Source of the DNA: Roseobacter sp. GAI101
Lineage (GTDB): Bacteria; Pseudomonadota; Alphaproteobacteria; Rhodobacterales; Rhodobacteraceae
Length of the DNA: 64,000 nucleotides
Direction: 5' to 3'
NCBI RefSeq assembly: GCF_000156335.1
Contig: NZ_DS999213.1
Location: 3,665,039 to 3,729,038 of the forward strand
Part shown: positions 36,534 to 44,452 of the stretch, in pieces
How the letters are laid out: every line of letters starts with the position of its first letter
How positions within the stretch are numbered: position 1 is the first letter of the stretch
The notes under the pieces: generated by a model
Told to the model about the DNA's origin: nothing
Seen by the model: only the letters and a program-made list of their open reading frames with translations
Database searches by the model: none
Position numbers and translations under genes: made by a program

Positions 36534-37178
36534 CTAGCGTTGCCCGAAAAACATCTCACGTTCCTCCGCGCTGAGGAGGTGCGCAAATTTGCTGAGAAAT
36601 AGTTGGTCTGCTTTGCTTTCGCACCACTCAATCTCAAACCGCTTTCTTTGATACGTCCGTTGCCACATGCCCTTGGGCTTGGGTGCTATCCAGTGCGCAG
36701 TTCCGGGTTCGCCGCCCAGCGCGGTACGCAGTTTGTTTGCTCGCCGCAACATGCGGTCATAGCGCGGCTCTGACTGGCTGGAATAGGCGACGTTGTAGCA
36801 ATGGCGGCAAAGAAAGTATCGGCCCCCGGCGAACACCTTGCCGACGCGCCGGGTGCAATGGCGACGGCGCACAATACCGTTGCAGCGGAAATAGGGGCGG
36901 GTGCCGCCATAGTGGCAGTCTGCGTAGGTCAGGGGGATTGATTGCGTAATGGTTTCCCAATCGCCGCCATAGACGCGCACCTTGTAGTCCAGGACGAAAT
37001 GGCGCTCGGTCGTATGATAGCCGACGCGTCCGGTTTCCGTACCATCCCTTGACCATATCCAATGTCCCCGCCTGCCGGGTCTTAGACAGCCTTCACGGTG
37101 CAGACGGTTCACGTCCAGCGACTTGATATGCTCTGCCTTCTGTTTGTAGCCCGTCCGTCCAGATCCATAGCCGCCCAT
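36534..37178 (-). CDS. Zinc-ribbon-like protein of mobile elements, function unknown
   Basis: A 214-residue protein starting MGGYGSGRTG. The conserved layout is SLDVNRLHREGCLRPG, a WSRDG segment, then TYADCHYGGTRPYFRC and YFLCRHCYNVAYSSQSE, which provide four or more Cys/His for zinc. RANKLRTALGG and PKPKGMWQRTY complete the pattern. The same architecture is remembered from many proteobacterial integrated elements, where it stays uncharacterised. It runs convergent to the cargo pair. Confidence 0.8.
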   Translation of the reverse strand: MGGYGSGRTGYKQKAEHIKSLDVNRLHREGCLRPGRRGHWIWSRDGTETGRVGYHTTERHFVLDYKVRVYGGDWETITQSIPLTYADCHYGGTRPYFRCNGIVRRRHCTRRVGKVFAGGRYFLCRHCYNVAYSSQSEPRYDRMLRRANKLRTALGGEPGTAHWIAPKPKGMWQRTYQRKRFEIEWCESKADQLFLSKFAHLLSAEEREMFFGQR

Positions 37179-37478
37179 GCGGTGCCTCCTGATATTTTAC
37201 GAAATCATAAGCCGAGTTCATGTGCTATCGGTGCGATGAAATCGGATTGCCCAAATTGTGGATGCGCGTTTTGTGCAGCTTGGTCCGGTCCTGAAAGCAT
37301 ATGGTGCAGACAGTTGCTTGCCCCCCGCCTTTCCGTTCGGCCTATGGCTAGATGTATATATGTCCCGCTTTGGGTGACGCCGAGAATGGTTATTCTAGCC
37401 CTAGCGTCACATATTCAGGGCATGACCACGCCCGGCGCTGAACGATGCACAAGATTTGTGACAAGGTATGCACGGTAT
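37179..37478. other. Element intergenic region with nested dyads
   Basis: No gene is seen in this 300-base gap. It contains TGACGC (37375-37380) and GCGTCA (37404-37409) enclosing AGAAT-GGTT-ATTCT (37383-37396). This could be a terminator for the small-gene operon, an operator or a replication site; the promoter of the zinc-ribbon-like gene must also lie here. Confidence 0.45.
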
Positions 37479-37868
37479 TTATGCGGGGTTTCTCCATTTC
37501 TTGAACGCGACCGATGCCTTGCGACCGTCCATTGTCGCGGTCTCTGCCAATGCCCATGTCGATGCGCGGCCAACGCCGGATGGGCCAAGATGCGGTGCGC
37601 GGGTCAGATGGATGAAACCGCGTTCCTCTAGCATCTTGAACCACGGCCCCACTGTGTTGCGATGGACGTGCAGGGCAATCGCCGCGTCACGATGGCTTAG
37701 GAATATCTCGCCATTGTTCGCGCCGTTGTAGCGGCGTTTGAGTTCGATGTAGAGGGCGCGGGGTCCAGGGGGCAGGGTGGCCCAGGCCTCCGTTGCCAGC
37801 ACCCATTCGGGAAGCTGGACGAAACGTCCAGCCCCCCTTTTCTTGTGCTTGTAGGGTTTGCCGACCAT
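37479..37868 (-). CDS. Winged-helix, replication-initiator-like protein
   Basis: A 129-residue basic protein (MVGKPYKHKKRGAGRFVQLPEWVL). A winged-helix segment spans about residues 30-90: PRALYIELKRRYNG, then LSHRDAAIALHVHRNTVGPWFKMLEERGFI as the recognition region. This pattern is frequent in small integrative elements and plasmids, where such proteins are called helix-turn-helix or replication-related. Its ATG overlaps the upstream stop (TAATG), making it the last gene of a coupled chain. Confidence 0.72.
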   Translation of the reverse strand: MVGKPYKHKKRGAGRFVQLPEWVLATEAWATLPPGPRALYIELKRRYNGANNGEIFLSHRDAAIALHVHRNTVGPWFKMLEERGFIHLTRAPHLGPSGVGRASTWALAETATMDGRKASVAFKKWRNPA

Positions 37869-38038
37869 TAACGCTTGCCTACTCTAAGGCAGGCCAGCCA
37901 GACGCGCACGGCGGTCAGTTGGGATGTGCAGCCCCCTATGGATATCCAAGCGGCCTCTGCGGCCCCCTCTGCCCCCTTTCGGGCCATGATGTGCCACTTG
38001 CCATTGTGACGGGTTAGGCGTGGGTGCAGGTCAGTCAT
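37868..38038 (-). CDS. Small element protein, 56 residues
   Basis: The product MTDLHPRLTRHNGKWHIMAR... has no recognised domain. It overlaps the 33-residue gene upstream by 8 bases and touches the winged-helix gene downstream through TAATG. The overlaps are the main support that it is real. A small RNA- or DNA-binding role is only a guess. Confidence 0.6.
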   Translation of the reverse strand: MTDLHPRLTRHNGKWHIMARKGAEGAAEAAWISIGGCTSQLTAVRVWLACLRVGKR

Positions 38039-38132
38039 GTTTGCCCCCATAGTGCAGCGCCGCGACAAGTCGGGCTTGGGTGATGGTGAGGCCATAGCGC
38101 TGGCATAAGCGGCGAATGAGTGTGGGAGTCAT
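38031..38132 (-). CDS. Micro-protein, 33 residues, helix-turn-helix-like
   Basis: The 33-residue product starts MTPTLIRRLCQRYG and contains LTITQARLVAALHYG, a helix-turn-helix-like pattern. Its ATGA start overlaps the upstream stop by four bases and its end overlaps the downstream gene by eight. It would be missed by normal length cut-offs. Confidence 0.5.
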   Translation of the reverse strand: MTPTLIRRLCQRYGLTITQARLVAALHYGGKHD

Positions 38133-38416
38133 TGCGTTACCCCCAGATCTGCCAACGCGCGGGCGGATGGGGGAAAGCGCAGTTTGCTACGGTCGATGCC
38201 TGCTTTCAGGGAATAGTAAGCCACGTTTTGCGGCCCGCGATATTCTGCATGGATAGGCCAGCCATAGTGATGGCGCAGGCGGTGGATGATTGCGCCAAGA
38301 CGCCAGCCGCGCACCTCTCTTATTTCGGTGCGGTGGCTGATTGTGCGTTTGTCCAACAGGGCTTTGCAGGTCCAGAACACCTGAGACTCGCTGGAATAGA
38401 AACGGTCGTGTGACAT
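38129..38416 (-). CDS. Small element protein, 95 residues
   Basis: The product starts MSHDRFYSSESQVFWTCKALLDKR and contains WRLGAIIHRLRHHYGWPI, which resembles the helix-turn-helix-type segment of small phage regulators. AAGGA lies before the ATG at 38416. It is the first gene of the four-gene overlapping chain that ends with the winged-helix protein. Confidence 0.65.
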   Translation of the reverse strand: MSHDRFYSSESQVFWTCKALLDKRTISHRTEIREVRGWRLGAIIHRLRHHYGWPIHAEYRGPQNVAYYSLKAGIDRSKLRFPPSARALADLGVTQ

Positions 38417-38528
38417 TGGGAAATCCTTACGGTTGATGCCGCAAGGCGCTGGGCGTAGAGTGCAGACATTCCTACCACGGAAAACGCTACATCCGCCGCC
38501 CATGCGCATTGCATGGCGGGGGATGTGG

Positions 38529-38699
38529 TTATTCAGCATTTGCTTGAAGGGTGGCGTCGATATCGGCTTCGTTCCAGTAAAGGCGGGAGCCAATTTTCAT
38601 TGGTTTGGGTAGTCGGCCTAGATGTACGTCACGGTAGATCGTGGTGCGGCCACGTCCGCCAAGTTTGTCTTGAAGTTGTGAGAAGGAAAGGTAGTGCAT
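38529..38699 (-). CDS. AlpA-family excisionase/regulator
   Basis: A 56-residue protein, MHYLSFSQLQDKLGGRGRTT... then IYRDVHLGRLPKPMKIGSRLYW, with the MerR/AlpA-type helix-turn-helix. In P4-like elements AlpA activates or assists excision by the integrase. GGAG lies 8 bases before the ATG. Placement between the integrase side and the small-gene chain fits this job. Confidence 0.8.
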   Translation of the reverse strand: MHYLSFSQLQDKLGGRGRTTIYRDVHLGRLPKPMKIGSRLYWNEADIDATLQANAE

Positions 38700-38781
38700 C
38701 GGGGTACTCCGTTGGTTGCAGTACCTCCTTGGAGCATCGAACAGATGCCGGTGCCATTGTGAAAGAAATAGGCCGGAAAAA

Positions 38782-39519
38782 TCACAAGCTCTTTTGGGTT
38801 AGCTTAGCTTGACGATAGGTGTCGCGGGCCGTGTGTTCATTTGAGCCGCCACGAAGAATTTCTGAACACTCTCTCCAAGTCGCGCCTTGATGACGCGCGT
38901 CTAGCGTGCGGATGTACTGTTCCCACTTACTAGGCTGAGGGCGTGTAATGTGCTTCGTCCGCCAGTAGCGTCTAGATTTCATGTATTCTTCGATACCCTC
39001 CAGCTGTGGTTTGATCGGTTGGTTTGGATCAAAAACCACTGCAAATTGCGATGGCTCCAAGACGTCGATTGGGTCCAGCTTCTGGTTCCAAAGCCTGTCC
39101 ATAGTGAGTCCATTCAACAGCCTTTGCTCTAGTGTGGACGGCGCTTTCGGACCAAATTGCAATGCCAGAATGTTGGTTTCAATTCCTTGAAGGGGATTGC
39201 GAAGAATCCCGTATCCAAACCGAGCGGCCTTTGATGGGGTGAGATGAAACTTGGCGCTTTCAAACTCTGGCAAAGTCATTGCCATTGCAGGGATAGGCTC
39301 ATCGGGATGGCGACTATGAAAATCTTTCATTGCCAAACTATTAAACTCCAGACGAAACTCGCTCGAACGGCGTTTGAATTCCCAGCGCCATTGCTCTGGC
39401 GTCCATTCTTTGCACTCTGCATAGGCTTCTGCACTCTGCCAGTTGGGGCAACCAACGGCTAAAAATTCATCAAACTGCACTTGCAAACGGAACCGCCTTT
39501 TTTTCAGTTTGATGCACAT
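38782..39519 (-). CDS. DUF6499/DUF2285-like DNA-binding protein
   Basis: A 245-residue protein. Near the N-terminus, NWQSAEAYAECKEWTPEQWRWEFKRR resembles the transcriptional-regulator-like domain DUF6499. The C-terminus, IRTLDARHQGATWRECSEIL followed by HTARDTYRQA, resembles DUF2285 helix-turn-helix ends. Such proteins are common in integrative elements. Its ATG at 39519 lies inside the integrase 3' end (50-base overlap on the same strand), so it is probably co-expressed with the integrase. Confidence 0.65.
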   Translation of the reverse strand: MCIKLKKRRFRLQVQFDEFLAVGCPNWQSAEAYAECKEWTPEQWRWEFKRRSSEFRLEFNSLAMKDFHSRHPDEPIPAMAMTLPEFESAKFHLTPSKAARFGYGILRNPLQGIETNILALQFGPKAPSTLEQRLLNGLTMDRLWNQKLDPIDVLEPSQFAVVFDPNQPIKPQLEGIEEYMKSRRYWRTKHITRPQPSKWEQYIRTLDARHQGATWRECSEILRGGSNEHTARDTYRQAKLTQKSL

Positions 39520-40663
39520 GCATTGCCCACCGCTCCATCAAAACCCGTCTTTGCTCCAGAAAATCCGTGCGCTTGTACGCTTGTACCGTCTTAGACCCGA
39601 CCATATGGCTTATGCACATTTCGGCCACGTCATGAGGTGCGTTTGTCGCCTCTGCTAGCCACACGCGCAAAGATGTGCGGAACCCGTGGGGGCGCTCTTT
39701 CATGCCGCGCCGATCCATCAGGGCGGTCATGGTCATGTCAGAGATAACGCCACGCTTGACGCCGGGAAACAGCAAGCCATCACGGGCGAATTTGCGGGCC
39801 TCTGCGATGACGTGTTGCGCCTCTGCTGATAAGGGGATGCGAAAGTCTTTGGTGGCGTCCTTGCGGCCTTTCATGCCCTCTGCGGGAATGGTCCACACGT
39901 CACCGTCGATCTGATCCACATGGATATTGCGCAGCGGCCCGGACCGTGTTCCCGTCAGGATAAGCAAACGCAAGGCCAGTTCTGTGATGCTGCCCCCAAG
40001 CGACTGATAGAACGCTGGTACGTCCTGCCACGCCAGAGAAGGCACGTTTGTCACCGTGTGGCGTTGTTTGCCTAGCAGCGCCTTGGCTTTTTCGGTTGCT
40101 TGCAGATCCACCTCTAGGCCCAGCGCCGCCGCGTGGCGCAAGACGATGCTAAGACGGCTCATAGCCTTGTCAGCGGTCGCGGCTTTGGTGTGCCAGATTG
40201 GGGCCAAGGTGTCGCGGATATCCTTCTGGTCGATATCAGCCACAGGCACTTGGCCCAGCTTGGGCAAGATGTGCAATTCAAGAGGCGAAAACCAACGGCC
40301 TGCCTTGCCGTCACCTTTAAGTTCAGCCTTGCGGCTTTCAAACGCGTCCAGCGCGATATCAGTCAGCTGGTGGATATTTCGCGCCGCCTCACGTCGCTGG
40401 CGTTCGCGTTCCTTGATCGGGTCCAGACCTTGCCGCACCAACGCGCGCCATTGCTCTGCGGAGGCGCGCGCCTCTTTCAATGAAACATCGGGATATGCCC
40501 CAAGGCCCATTTCGCGGCGTCTGCCGTGCGGTGTGACGCGCAGCACCCATTGCGCGCCGCCATCGGCCCGCTTGACCAACCAAAGCCCGCCGCCGTCAGC
40601 ATGTTTGCCAGCGGGTGCGTTCTTGATGGTCGATGCACTTAGTCGATTTGTTGCGCGGCTCAT
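39470..40663 (-). CDS. int: Tyrosine-type integrase (DUF4102 N-terminus)
   Basis: A 397-residue site-specific recombinase. The N-terminal arm-binding domain shows GGGLWLVKRADGGAQWVLR and MGLGAYPDVSLKEAR. The catalytic domain has the first arginine in LILTGTRSGPLRNI, HGFRTSLRVW (H-x-x-R), ISHMVG and the tyrosine in VQAYKRTDF. It lies next to the right repeat and would integrate the element into the tRNA-Leu 3' end. ATG at 40663 is preferred over a TTG at 40681. Confidence 0.95.
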   Translation of the reverse strand: MSRATNRLSASTIKNAPAGKHADGGGLWLVKRADGGAQWVLRVTPHGRRREMGLGAYPDVSLKEARASAEQWRALVRQGLDPIKERERQRREAARNIHQLTDIALDAFESRKAELKGDGKAGRWFSPLELHILPKLGQVPVADIDQKDIRDTLAPIWHTKAATADKAMSRLSIVLRHAAALGLEVDLQATEKAKALLGKQRHTVTNVPSLAWQDVPAFYQSLGGSITELALRLLILTGTRSGPLRNIHVDQIDGDVWTIPAEGMKGRKDATKDFRIPLSAEAQHVIAEARKFARDGLLFPGVKRGVISDMTMTALMDRRGMKERPHGFRTSLRVWLAEATNAPHDVAEMCISHMVGSKTVQAYKRTDFLEQRRVLMERWAMHVHQTEKKAVPFASAV

Positions 40664-40806
40664 TTTTGATCCACCTCTCAATCCCCCTCAACATATGGTA
40701 TGCTGTGGGGTGTTGTGAAGTACCATCAAACAGCTAAATCAATAAATACGCCTATTTTATTGGATGTGCGGCGTTCCGTGGTGCATCAAGATATAGGACT
40801 TGGATG

Positions 40807-40822
40807 CCCACCGCCCGCACCA
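40807..40822 (+). other. attR of the integrated element
   Basis: Exact copy of the last 16 bases of tRNA-Leu, CCCACCGCCCGCACCA, about 140 bases upstream of the integrase start. Flanking bases differ on both sides, which defines the core. Confidence 0.85.
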
Positions 40823-40964
40823 GTATTTCAAAAGATAATATTAGATATCACGGCTTTGTTCTTTGAATTGAGATTTAGGTCACTACGGAATGAATTTGCA
40901 TCCCTGCGATAGCCAGGCACCAACAGCACCGTCGAAACGCACGAATGTCAGCAATCGTTTGATT

Positions 40965-41381
40965 TCAGTTGCCGCGTTCAGCTTCGTCTGGAGTGTCGCA
41001 GAACAACGCAAGCTTGTTTCCGTGAGGATCGCGAAGATAGCCAACGTAGAAATGAGAGCCGTATGAAGCACGAAAGCCCGGCTGACCTTCGTCGGCTCCA
41101 CCAGCAGCAAGGGCTGCCGCGTGAAGTTCGCGAACTTGTGCTTGACTGCTTGCCTCAAATGCCAACATGCAACCGTTACCAGCCGATGAAGGACCGCCGT
41201 CGAAATGGCGTTTTACATAGAAATCGGGCGAGGTCGATTTTTGACCTGGTTGTGCCGGTGGGATGTAACTCAAGTCGCCATTGTATTCTTCGAGGGCATA
41301 GCCGAGGGTGTGCAAAAAGGCAGAGTAGAACCGTTCTGCGCTTACCATGTCGTCCGCACCGACCGTGACATAGGCAATCAT
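40965..41381 (-). CDS. VOC-family (glyoxalase/dioxygenase fold) protein
   Basis: A 138-residue protein with two beta-alpha-beta-beta-beta units. It starts MIAYVTVGADDMVSAERFYSAFL, and ends with SHFYVGYLRDPHGNKLALFCD, which carries a typical metal-site glutamate-type strand region. The family includes glyoxalases and antibiotic-resistance proteins; the single-domain form here has no known substrate. It is the first gene to the right of the element. Confidence 0.82.
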   Translation of the reverse strand: MIAYVTVGADDMVSAERFYSAFLHTLGYALEEYNGDLSYIPPAQPGQKSTSPDFYVKRHFDGGPSSAGNGCMLAFEASSQAQVRELHAAALAAGGADEGQPGFRASYGSHFYVGYLRDPHGNKLALFCDTPDEAERGN

Positions 41382-41675
41382 CCGACGTCTCCTCTATAAG
41401 GACTTTGAACCTCGGTTCGAGAATAGCTCCTGTTCGAACCATTGTCATCGACTGCCAATGCTGACCTTAGTGCACGCCCGGCGAAACGACGCTCCGGCCT
41501 GCACACCGGACCTTGGTCCATGCTGCGGATAGTGTCAGCTTTCCACTCTTTGATATCAGAGGCACACGAACGGCCCTTGGGACTCCTTCATCTAGGAACC
41601 CGCTATGCCGCGCAGATTGGCCGAAGCAGTCGGTGGCACACCACATCTGAAGAAGTCGAGCACCGTTGAGAAACT

Positions 41676-41796
41676 CAAACTGTTCATCCGTTTCCGAGGT
41701 ATGTTTGGCAACGATCAGTTTATGGGTCTCATAATCGTGACGGCCCATGTCGGAAACAGAAAGCTCAACTTTATGAATGATGGCTTTTTGCGCCAT
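41676..41796 (-). pseudogene. YaeQ-family remnant
   Basis: The first 40 residues of a reading frame, MAQKAIIHKVELSVSDMGRH then THKLIVAKHTSETDEQ, match the N-terminus of YaeQ proteins (usually about 180 residues). After that the similarity stops and the rest (to 41467) looks like unrelated sequence. I take it as a truncated gene. Confidence 0.6.
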
Positions 41797-42161
41797 GATC
41801 TGCCCTGCTTTCGAAGACTGGGATGCCTAATGCGTCTTGCGGCGTTGTGAATTCAGATCGTAGTGAATGCAGATAATGGACGGCACCTGACTATTTCGGT
41901 GGCAAATAAGTGATGCCACGTTGATTAAGCTACCGACGCAGTACAGTCGGCCTGTATAAACCGGGCGTTCATATCGGCGCGCCTGAACGGGCAAGCCGGA
42001 CCAGCAGGCATGGCCTCGTTGCTTCCCATGATGTTGCACAACCCGCGCTGAGCCACAGCTAAAGCGCGCTATGTTGCGCGTCTTTCAAGCGGGCGCGACT
42101 AATCTATACCGTCGTTTAGCATCGGGAAGAGAAGTAGCGGCCACCAATGCGGAAATCTGAT
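41797..42161. other. Intergenic region, no gene seen
   Basis: These 365 bases between the YaeQ remnant and the PhnD-like gene contain no credible frame, RNA or clear repeat. Confidence 0.5.
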
Positions 42162-42902
42162 CTAATCAGGATTGGGTACGTTCAGATAATTCCCCTTCGG
42201 TATTTTCACGACACTTTTTAACCCTAGCTGAGATCTGCTTTGTTCGTCCAATTCGACGATCGCGCTTTGTATGGCATCGAAAATCAGATCCGCATCGTTG
42301 CCCAAGGCCGTGATAAGAGGCAGTCCGGGCGTGGGCTTGGTCCAATCCAGAACACGCAACCCGCTTGCAAATGGCTCGTACTTCTCGATGTTGCGCCATG
42401 TCACAGCATCAATGGACGCGATGTCGGCCCGCCCTGTTGCTACGGCCCGGGCTGCTTCAAGATGCTGTTCGACGTGCAGTCGGTGTTCAAACCAGAACCC
42501 TTCGGGCTTCAGATGCCAAAACGGGGCTGCGTACCCCGATTGCGAAAACGTCTGATTATACGCAAAGACCGCACCCTTGAACGCTGTTAACTCTGTTCGG
42601 GCATCATCGGCGCGGACAATAATGGCACTGCGATAATATCCCGCCGGACAGCCGGCCAACCCGAAATCCGGGGTGCCGACCAGCTGGACTTTGTCATGCA
42701 GCCACATGCGGTAGGGCATCCCGCATGTCTGGCTTAGGACCAGTTCGGGGTGGTTCCAGACATCAAATTCTGCGGCGTCTTGCGACAGCGCTTCGGGGCT
42801 ATCCATCCCGGCGTCGCACAGGTGTTTGCGGATCAGGGTCCAATAGCGTTCATGCGCCTGAACCAGTTGCGGCCGCTGGTACATCATCAGGCTGGCAATC
42901 AT
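42162..42902 (-). CDS. PhnD/SsuA/transferrin-family substrate-binding-like protein
   Basis: A 246-residue protein starting MIASLMMYQRPQLVQAHER. The fold of PhnD-type phosphate/phosphonate binding proteins is suggested by PDFGLAGCPAGYYRSAIIV, FAYNQTFSQSGYAA and ASIDAVTWRNIEKYEP. It has no signal peptide and no transporter genes beside it, so it may be a cytoplasmic orphan sensor. AAAAGGAAAG is a good ribosome site. Confidence 0.75.
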   Translation of the reverse strand: MIASLMMYQRPQLVQAHERYWTLIRKHLCDAGMDSPEALSQDAAEFDVWNHPELVLSQTCGMPYRMWLHDKVQLVGTPDFGLAGCPAGYYRSAIIVRADDARTELTAFKGAVFAYNQTFSQSGYAAPFWHLKPEGFWFEHRLHVEQHLEAARAVATGRADIASIDAVTWRNIEKYEPFASGLRVLDWTKPTPGLPLITALGNDADLIFDAIQSAIVELDEQSRSQLGLKSVVKIPKGNYLNVPNPD

Positions 42903-43470
42903 CTAACGTCTTTCCTTTTAAAAGCCACCGCATGTCGGCAGCGCTATGGCAACGCGTTACAAATCGGGAAGAGCTCACGGGAGCCACATAATCTGAGTCA
43001 TATTACATACTTTAGCATTTTGCTGGCTTAGAAACTTTCCCTTAAACCAAGGCTGCCAGGTTGCAGGGGAGGCGCTCAAGTCAAAAGCAGACGGTAATTC
43101 GCCTATTGAAAATTCTGCCGCGATCCAATGCGATGAAATTTACAGAACAAGTCGGCCGTCGCTACCTAAATAGGCTCCAGTTTTCCGCCCCTTATGTCCA
43201 CGCCGCGATCAAAGTCACGAATGCCCCACTGCTGAAGCTCAATTCGTCTACCATGGCTGCAGTGCAGCCTTGTCAGAGCGGTCATTCATGTGATGCGCAG
43301 ATTGGCCTCTTCGGATACTTTTAGGGGGCGATGCTTGCCATGGCCTGCCGGGGCAGGGGCCTGACACAAGCGGGGCGGCGCGCCGCTATAATCGGGGCGT
43401 TTCTGGTCGAGCGACCGAGAGGCTTGGTGGCGTGTCAAAAGAACGCGCGACTGTTCGGCTTCGCTAGGCG
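42903..43470. other. Intergenic region, no gene seen
   Basis: These 568 bases show short frames only, none with a recognised product or good ribosome site. The base composition shifts from A+T-rich on the left to G+C-rich on the right, which could mark an old junction. Confidence 0.45.
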
Positions 43471-44355
43471 TCACCGCCCGATGAAGTCCGAGCGTCGTTC
43501 AAGCAAGCTCTCGTAGAGGAAATCGACGAAGAGCCTGACCCGTTGCACCCGGCGCAGGTCGCCGTGCATGAGCACCCAGGTCGATCGGCTCTGATCAAGC
43601 TCGGTGCCCCGCACCCTTTCCAATTCGGGAAAGACGCTTTGCACCCAAGTCGCCAGAAAGGTCATCCCGACGCCGGCCCGCGCAAGATGCATGTGCATCG
43701 CCGGATCGGCGATGGCATGGCGCACGGCCGCGCGCGGAAATGGCGAGGCGGCGATCATGGCCTGAAGTTCCGGCACTTCGCCGTAGCCGAGCCAGGTCAA
43801 GCCTTCGCCGCGCGGCCCCGCGTCGTGCAGATGCCTGTCAAGATAGTCTCGAGAGGCGAATACGCCCAGCGACAGCGGGAACAACTTGCGTCCTACGGCA
43901 TCCCCGTCGATCTCCCGCACATGGCGGATCGATACGTCGGTCTCCAGCTTCTCGATCGAGTCGATGGCGTAGGACAGGTTCATGTCGATATGGATGTCGG
44001 GATAGAGTGTCAGGAACTCGCCCAAGACTGGGGCAAGCAGAAAGTGCGCGGTCATCGGATCGGCCGACAGGCGGATGCGACCCGCCGCCTCGCTGTCGAG
44101 CCCGCGCACCGCGTTGAAGCCTTGGCGCAACGCCGTTTCGGCCTCGAGCGCCTGCGGCAGCAGCTTGCGGCCCGCCGCCGACAGGTCCAGCCCCCCCGCG
44201 CTGCGCCGAAAGAGCTGGACACCCAGTTGCGCCTCGAGCCCTTCGACCTGCCGGCGCACGGTCGCGTGGGTGCCGTTTAACTGTTCGGCAGCCCCGCGCA
44301 GCGAGCCCGCGCGCGCAACGGCCAAAAATGCCGGGAGAGATTTCCAATCCACCAT
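43471..44355 (-). CDS. LysR-family transcriptional regulator
   Basis: A 294-residue LysR regulator. The helix-turn-helix spans residues about 4-60 (WKSLPAFLAVARAGSLRGAAEQLNG, then HATVRRQVEGLE), followed by the effector domain. It is divergent from the MDR oxidoreductase gene, with a 97-base gap, and probably controls the MDR and SDR genes. No clear ribosome site precedes the ATG. Effector unknown. Confidence 0.88.
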   Translation of the reverse strand: MVDWKSLPAFLAVARAGSLRGAAEQLNGTHATVRRQVEGLEAQLGVQLFRRSAGGLDLSAAGRKLLPQALEAETALRQGFNAVRGLDSEAAGRIRLSADPMTAHFLLAPVLGEFLTLYPDIHIDMNLSYAIDSIEKLETDVSIRHVREIDGDAVGRKLFPLSLGVFASRDYLDRHLHDAGPRGEGLTWLGYGEVPELQAMIAASPFPRAAVRHAIADPAMHMHLARAGVGMTFLATWVQSVFPELERVRGTELDQSRSTWVLMHGDLRRVQRVRLFVDFLYESLLERRSDFIGR

Positions 44356-44452
44356 ATGGAACGATTATGAACCACACCGGTCCGATTCTGGCAATATGCG
44401 GTGAGTATTCGGTCCGGTAAATCAGAATTAACCCAACCGGACGGAGAACGAA

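Larger units (their letters stand above)
35140..40822. mobile_element. Small integrative element in tRNA-Leu (satellite- or ICE-remnant-like)
   Basis: A 5.7-kb segment is bounded by the 16-base direct repeat made from the tRNA 3' end. It carries a tyrosine integrase next to the right repeat, an AlpA-like small DNA-binding protein, a run of tiny overlapping genes and a winged-helix protein. Further genes are a DUF6499/DUF2285-like gene, a zinc-ribbon-like protein common in such elements, and an A+T-rich cargo pair at the tRNA end. No capsid, portal or conjugation gene is present, so it would need a helper to move between cells. That it is a phage satellite is inference. Confidence 0.82.

Noticed and set aside
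43286..43474. 62-residue frame near the LysR gene end, thought to be a transposase scrap
   Set aside because: No transposase motif, terminal repeats or good ribosome site could be found.
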